A stretch of 64,000 nucleotides of DNA from Spirosoma montaniterrae. GTDB lineage: Bacteria > Bacteroidota > Bacteroidia > Cytophagales > Spirosomataceae. The stretch is from NCBI RefSeq assembly GCF_001988955.1, contig NZ_CP014263.1:4620001-4684000 (forward strand), given 5' to 3'. A model generated the notes under the pieces. It was not told the origin of the DNA. It worked only from the letters and a program-made list of their open reading frames with translations, and ran no database searches. The position numbers and the translations under genes are program-made. Below are positions 60,106-64,000 of this stretch, in pieces. Every line of letters begins with the position of its first letter. Positions within the stretch are counted from its first letter, which is position 1.

Positions 60106-60277
60106 CATCTGATTCAATCTTACATAAGAAGCTATTTTGGCTCAACGGTTTGAATCATGCTTTGGATTAATAGTAATGTGAATTTTACATAAACTGATTA
60201 CTATTTAGTTACCGATAGTTATTTTTATTAAATTTTTCAGGCGTTTATACGGCAGTTTCATTATTTCAGGATATAAA

Positions 60278-61048
60278 ATGACTAATTACACAAAAACCAA
60301 TCTGTTCGGCGTAAACTACGCAAGCGTTGATTATGCATCTGCCACAAACATAATCATTAACCATGCTGTCGATAACCGCAGTTTTGGCGTATCAGCTTTG
60401 GCAGTGCATGGTTTGATGGAATCCAATCGAAACGAGGTCGTTAGGCGTCATGTCTCCCAAATTGATATGGTGGTTCCCGATGGGAAGCCTGTTCAGTGGG
60501 CATTAAATGCATTGAACAATGCTGCTCTCAAAGACCGTGTATATGGCCCTGAGCTAACCCGGCATGTATTGAAAGCGGCTGGTGAACAGCGTTTAAGAGT
60601 GTATTTATATGGGAGTACCAAGCCAACACTCGACAAGTTGCAACAACACATTCTCAACACCTATCCCGGTGTTGTGGTATGTGGAATGCACGTAGATCGC
60701 TTTCGCGATGCTACCCCGGAAGAAGACGCCGACGACATTCGCAAAATCAATGCGGCAAACGCGCATATCGTATTGGTCGGGCGCGGCTGTCCTCGCCAGG
60801 AAATCTGGGTGGCCCAGCACTTAGGCAAGGTCAATGCTGTAATGATGGCTGTAGGAGCCGCTTTCGATTACTTTGTTGGTAACATCAAACGTCCCCCCGT
60901 TTGGATGCAGCAAGTTGGCCTGGAATGGCTATTCCGGCTTTCTCAGGAACCACGGCGCTTATTTAAACGCTACGCCGTTACCAACTCCCTGTTCATAATC
61001 TACTTTCTGCGGGCAAGCTTGCGTAGAACCTCCAACTCAGTTAGTTAA
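60278..61048 (+). CDS. WecG/TagA/CpsF-family glycosyltransferase
   Basis: The 256-aa product fits the GT26 family: VDYASATNIIINHAVDN at the start, PDGKPVQWALNALN with RVYGPELT, LVGRGCPRQEIWVAQHLG, and the ending VGAAFDYFVGNIKRPPVWMQ with GLEWLFRLSQEPRRLFKRY. The family transfers ManNAc(A) or another sugar to a lipid-linked acceptor in envelope polymer synthesis. The protein is soluble, usually peripheral. It ends before a good terminator. Confidence 0.93.
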   Translation: MTNYTKTNLFGVNYASVDYASATNIIINHAVDNRSFGVSALAVHGLMESNRNEVVRRHVSQIDMVVPDGKPVQWALNALNNAALKDRVYGPELTRHVLKAAGEQRLRVYLYGSTKPTLDKLQQHILNTYPGVVVCGMHVDRFRDATPEEDADDIRKINAANAHIVLVGRGCPRQEIWVAQHLGKVNAVMMAVGAAFDYFVGNIKRPPVWMQQVGLEWLFRLSQEPRRLFKRYAVTNSLFIIYFLRASLRRTSNSVS

Positions 61049-61147
61049 CTTTTCTCTCATAACCGAAATACGCATTCTTTTTGAACCGGTACGTCGGCGT
61101 TCAACGACGCGCTCGTTAACATATATTACTCAAAATGTAAATATTTT

Positions 61148-61179
61148 AAGCAGAACTAACCAGGTTGGTTCTGCTTTTT
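61148..61179 (+). terminator. Terminator after the WecG-type gene
   Basis: A 13-bp stem with one wobble encloses a 3-nt loop and is followed by TTT; the stem ends in TTCTGCTTTTT. Confidence 0.8.
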
Positions 61180-61182
61180 CAT

Positions 61183-61567
61183 TGGATTACTATGAGTAAA
61201 AATACAACCTTCTTATTTTCAACAAATAATGTATCGTATCAGAAAAATACAAATAAGTTATGTTTATAGCATTTTAGGCAATCAATCTCTATATATCTTC
61301 CCTACTGCACAAATATCAATAATAGGCACTTTTTAGCCAGTTATAGAAGATAACATCCGTAAACAATCATCTGCCGTTTAAAATATTTCATGTGACATGA
61401 TTTTTATGCACTGTCATAAGTGCAAAATATTATGTCTCTACATGAAACCGTTTTCTCCTGAATTCTACCGAAAAACCGGTAGAACATGCAGTTCATCGAA
61501 CAGAACCGACCTACCCCCTTTTCAGAAGCCAACTTTGATCAAGCAAAACGCAAAAACGATCAAAAAC
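61183..61567. other. AT-rich leader region before the GH10 gene, 385 nt
   Basis: No ORF longer than 25 codons that looks real is present before the chosen GH10 start. There is no exact TAnnTTTG match that I trust. The in-frame extension upstream of 61568 reads Cys/Lys-rich and is not part of the protein. Confidence 0.4.
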
Positions 61568-62755
61568 ATGGCAACTTCTACCGCAAACATCAGAACTAAT
61601 ACCCCCACAACGGTTTGTTACAAAGGACAGATCATCCGTATCGCTGCCATGTTCGCAGTCATTGTTTCAGTTTTGTTCAATCTGACAAGTTGTACACAAT
61701 TTGCCGAAGAGGTTAAGCCGGTTGACACTGCGGAGACGAGTGTAGCAGGTATAAGAGCGTCGGCTATTCTTGATAGCAGCCGCTCATTGAAGGCTTCTGC
61801 CACATTTCCTGTTGGAGTTGCTTTTAACTCATCCATCATTAAAAAGAGTCCCAAGGCGTACAACTTCTTCTACAGTCAGTTTAATTCAAAAACTGTTCAT
61901 GCTTACATGAACACGCAGCCTAAGCAAGGGCAATTCAACTTGGGTGAGGTGGATTACTGGGTTAGCGAAGCAGAAAAAAAACCAATTCGGCTGCATGGCC
62001 ACTGTTTAGTCCACCGTATGGATGCTACTTCATGGTTTGCTCAATTCAAAGGTAATACGACTGGTTTCGAGAATGCTGTTAAGAACCACATTCAAACGGT
62101 AGTTGGTCGTCACAAAGGCAAAATCAAAAGCTGGGATGTATTCAATGAAGTCTTTGAGACCAGCTCAGGGGCTATTCGGAAAACGTCGTTTCGGGATTTA
62201 TATACCAGTGATGCCGCTTACTTAGAGTTTGTTAAACGTTGCTTCCAATGGGCCAACGAAGCTGACCCAAACGCTCTGTTATTCTACAACGATTTTAACT
62301 TAGAATCATCTACGCCAAAATTAGAAGCAGTAATTGGGTTGGTGAATAACATCAGGAAGGCTGGTGTTCGGATCGACGGTATCGGTACTCAAATGCACAT
62401 CACCGTTAATACCCCAAATAATGGCATCCGCAACTCTTTCCAGCGGTTAGCTTCTACAGGTCTGCTCATCCATGTATCTGAATTAGATATCGCTGTTAAC
62501 CCACAAAATGTTACCCCCTTAGTGATGACTCAGCAATTGGAGAACAGTCAGGCGGCCAAATACCAGTCAGTTGCGTCTCTGTACAAGACTAATGTACCGG
62601 CTCGCTTGCAGTATGGCATCACCTTGTGGGATTTCAGCGACGGTGATAGCTGGTTAGTGAAGGTGCAAAACAAGGTGGACATGCCGAACATTCTTGATAA
62701 AGATTACAATAAGAAACCTGCCTTCTACGGTTTTCTGAACGGATTACAGAATTAG
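61568..62755 (+). CDS. GH10-family endo-beta-1,4-xylanase-like lipoprotein
   Basis: I use ATG 61568, since the frame to 61397 adds a non-protein-like stretch. The 395-aa product has a lipoprotein-type signal ending NLTSC (Cys 42). The GH10 barrel carries the acid/base Glu in WDVFNEVFE (Glu194) and the nucleophile Glu in HVSELDIAV (Glu305). RLHGHCLVHRMD and GITLWDFSDGDSW are further family hallmarks. GH10 enzymes cut xylan-like beta-glycans. It lies in a polysaccharide synthesis region, away from any SusCD-like uptake pair, so a role in trimming the host's own polymer is possible, though not shown. Confidence 0.92.
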   Translation: MATSTANIRTNTPTTVCYKGQIIRIAAMFAVIVSVLFNLTSCTQFAEEVKPVDTAETSVAGIRASAILDSSRSLKASATFPVGVAFNSSIIKKSPKAYNFFYSQFNSKTVHAYMNTQPKQGQFNLGEVDYWVSEAEKKPIRLHGHCLVHRMDATSWFAQFKGNTTGFENAVKNHIQTVVGRHKGKIKSWDVFNEVFETSSGAIRKTSFRDLYTSDAAYLEFVKRCFQWANEADPNALLFYNDFNLESSTPKLEAVIGLVNNIRKAGVRIDGIGTQMHITVNTPNNGIRNSFQRLASTGLLIHVSELDIAVNPQNVTPLVMTQQLENSQAAKYQSVASLYKTNVPARLQYGITLWDFSDGDSWLVKVQNKVDMPNILDKDYNKKPAFYGFLNGLQN

Positions 62756-62792
62756 GATAACCCTCGCTACGTCACTACTCTCTTTACATTTT

Positions 62793-62836
62793 GCTTAACG
62801 AACGAAGGCCGCTTATGCGGCCTTCGTTCGTTAAGC
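62793..62836. terminator. Bidirectional hairpin terminator
   Basis: Perfect 20-bp arms (62793-62812, 62817-62836) enclose the loop TTAT between two convergent genes. It is one of the longest perfect stems in the window. Confidence 0.85.
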
Positions 62837-62853
62837 GTTTGGTATTGCCCTAC

Positions 62854-64000
62854 TTACCGCACAACGTCATTATAAATAGCCATTAATTGTTCGTAATTAG
62901 ATTCAGGCGTGAATTCGTTTAAGTATTTCGCCCGTCCTCGAAGTCCCATCTGTATAGCCATATCTTTGTTAGACAGGACACGGTGAATTTTCTCGACCAA
63001 GTCTTCAACTGAATCATTTTCAAATATATAGCCAGTTATTTCGTCATCAATTAATTCGGGAATCCCCCCCATGCGAGACCCGATCACGGCAGTCCCCTTT
63101 GCATAAGCTTCTACAACTACCCGACCAAACGGCTCATACCATACCGAGGGAATTACCAGTGCCTGCGCTTTGCCGATAACCTCATAGGTATCGGTCAGTG
63201 GCAACTTACCCAAATAATCGACATTATAGTTTTCAGCTAAAGCCATCACTTCGGGAACAAGCGGACCTTCGCCGATTATCTTCACACGAATGGAGGTTGG
63301 TAGCTTCGGTATTGCTTTTAGCAATAATAAAATGCCCTTTTCTGCCTGTAGCCGGCCTACATATACTATATAGTTTTCTTTGCCAGCCGACAAACCAGGA
63401 TCAGGAAAAACAAAGTTGGGCTTTACAGTGATTTTGTTAGCCGGAAAACCACCTTCTACCATTTTAGCTTTTACAAATTCTGATACGCTAATAAACCTAT
63501 CGATTTTACTCCAGGTTGGAAGTTGATTGTGCAGCCATAGCATAGAAGCGGCTGTTGCACTGGCTGCTTTATTACCCCGATAGCAGTTATGCTGAATGGC
63601 TGGAATCTTCGCTGTTTTTTTCAAACATAGCTCACAGACATGGCCGTCACGATACAATAGACTATTTGGACACAGGAACCGATAATTTCGCACGGATTGA
63701 ACCACCGGAACGCCTTCTGCCTGAGCCGCGTAATAAACTGACGGGGATATTAACGGAAAAAAATTTTGTACATGAACAACGTCAAACTTCTGCTCTTTCA
63801 ACAATTTCCGGACATAGCTATAAGCTTCATTTGACCATAACGTGCGTAGCCCAACCGACACATTTGATAAAGCAGCTACTTTGGTATTGTTTTCGACATA
63901 AGAAACCACCGAATTACCGTACTTCTCCAAAATGGCTACTTCTGCCCGCCGTGATTCTCCTTCACCGCCTTTTATCAAATACTCGTTATGAATGCTCAGG
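62854..64000 (-). CDS. GT4-family glycosyltransferase (5' end outside window)
   Basis: At least 382 residues are present; the frame stays open to the right edge, where it reads SIHNEYLIKGGEGESRRAEV, the normal start of a GT4 enzyme, so only a few codons are missing. GT-B features are clear: FDVVHVQNFFPLISPSVYY, IVYVGRLQAEKGILLLLKAI, and the C-terminal donor site PSVWYEPFGRVVVEAYAKGTAVIGSRMGG in two parts. It transfers a sugar to a growing polymer. The convergent GH10 gene is separated by a perfect hairpin. Confidence 0.92.
   Translation of the reverse strand, partial: LSIHNEYLIKGGEGESRRAEVAILEKYGNSVVSYVENNTKVAALSNVSVGLRTLWSNEAYSYVRKLLKEQKFDVVHVQNFFPLISPSVYYAAQAEGVPVVQSVRNYRFLCPNSLLYRDGHVCELCLKKTAKIPAIQHNCYRGNKAASATAASMLWLHNQLPTWSKIDRFISVSEFVKAKMVEGGFPANKITVKPNFVFPDPGLSAGKENYIVYVGRLQAEKGILLLLKAIPKLPTSIRVKIIGEGPLVPEVMALAENYNVDYLGKLPLTDTYEVIGKAQALVIPSVWYEPFGRVVVEAYAKGTAVIGSRMGGIPELIDDEITGYIFENDSVEDLVEKIHRVLSNKDMAIQMGLRGRAKYLNEFTPESNYEQLMAIYNDVVR

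Noticed and set aside
1..64000. tRNA or rRNA genes
   Set aside because: I looked at intergenic stretches and saw no cloverleaf-like sequence ending in CCA or a TPsiC-like GGTTCGAAT. I cannot run a covariance search, so absence is not proven.

Overview
The window looks like a chromosomal segment of a Bacteroidota bacterium, most likely a Cytophagales member of the Spirosoma/Fibrella/Rudanella type. The reasons are the type IX secretion genes porU and porV, nuoKLMN, many signal-peptide outer-membrane proteins, a DUF4369-thioredoxin protein, and above all the recurrent upstream box TAnnTTTG, which is the -7 element of Bacteroidota promoters. Shine-Dalgarno sites are not evident. Most genes have a moderate-to-high GC look; a few patches (33.4-34.1 kb, 55.4-56.2 kb, 60.1-62.7 kb) are clearly AT-richer. 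The genus is inference.

Layout. 1-3.2 kb: a bla-like unit on the minus strand (BlaI-type repressor, M56 sensor protease, serine hydrolase cut by the window edge) whose promoter lies between two identical-arm operators; oligopeptidase pepF diverges from it. 5-10.5 kb: housekeeping genes gatB, a thioredoxin-like protein, proC, purB. 10.7-16.4 kb: outer-membrane proteins, an M20 dipeptidase, plsY, an M16-like protein without its zinc motif. 16.5-22.2 kb: porV, porU, a SprT-like protein and a small lipoprotein. 22.3-30.3 kb: GtrA-like protein, nuoNMLK without the rest of complex I, a DnaQ-like exonuclease, exbD/exbB. 30.5-35.6 kb: alkane-monooxygenase-like gene with an oxidoreductase, then glpF and glpK with an AT-rich unknown gene between them. 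35.6-46.3 kb: Crp-type regulator, SDR, a ParE toxin with a short antitoxin, acyl-CoA dehydrogenase, ybeY, MDR enzyme, bioF-bioD, class IV aminotransferase, ettA. 46.4-52 kb: DUF349 protein, several unknowns including a START-like protein, an overlapping small two-gene unit, an S41 protease. 52.2-64 kb: an envelope or exopolysaccharide region with ArnT-like and GtrB-like glycosyltransferases, a sugar epimerase, a CpsB-type phosphatase, a Wzi-like porin, a WecG/TagA glycosyltransferase, a GH10 glycoside hydrolase and a GT4 glycosyltransferase cut by the window edge.

The non-coding DNA is notable. There are long perfect inverted repeats (around 8.2, 16.4, 42.9 and 62.8 kb), two families of dispersed short repeats each present at two distant sites, a GC-rich palindrome translated in frame inside pepF, and three DnaA-box-like 9-mers in 42 bp upstream of bioF. 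No tRNA, rRNA, CRISPR array, transposase or phage gene was recognised. I did not find a clearly new multi-gene defence or biosynthetic system. The best candidates for something undescribed are the AT-rich gene inside the glycerol operon, the overlapping small-gene pair at 49.8-50.4 kb, and the hairpin-separated bioF-bioD pair.
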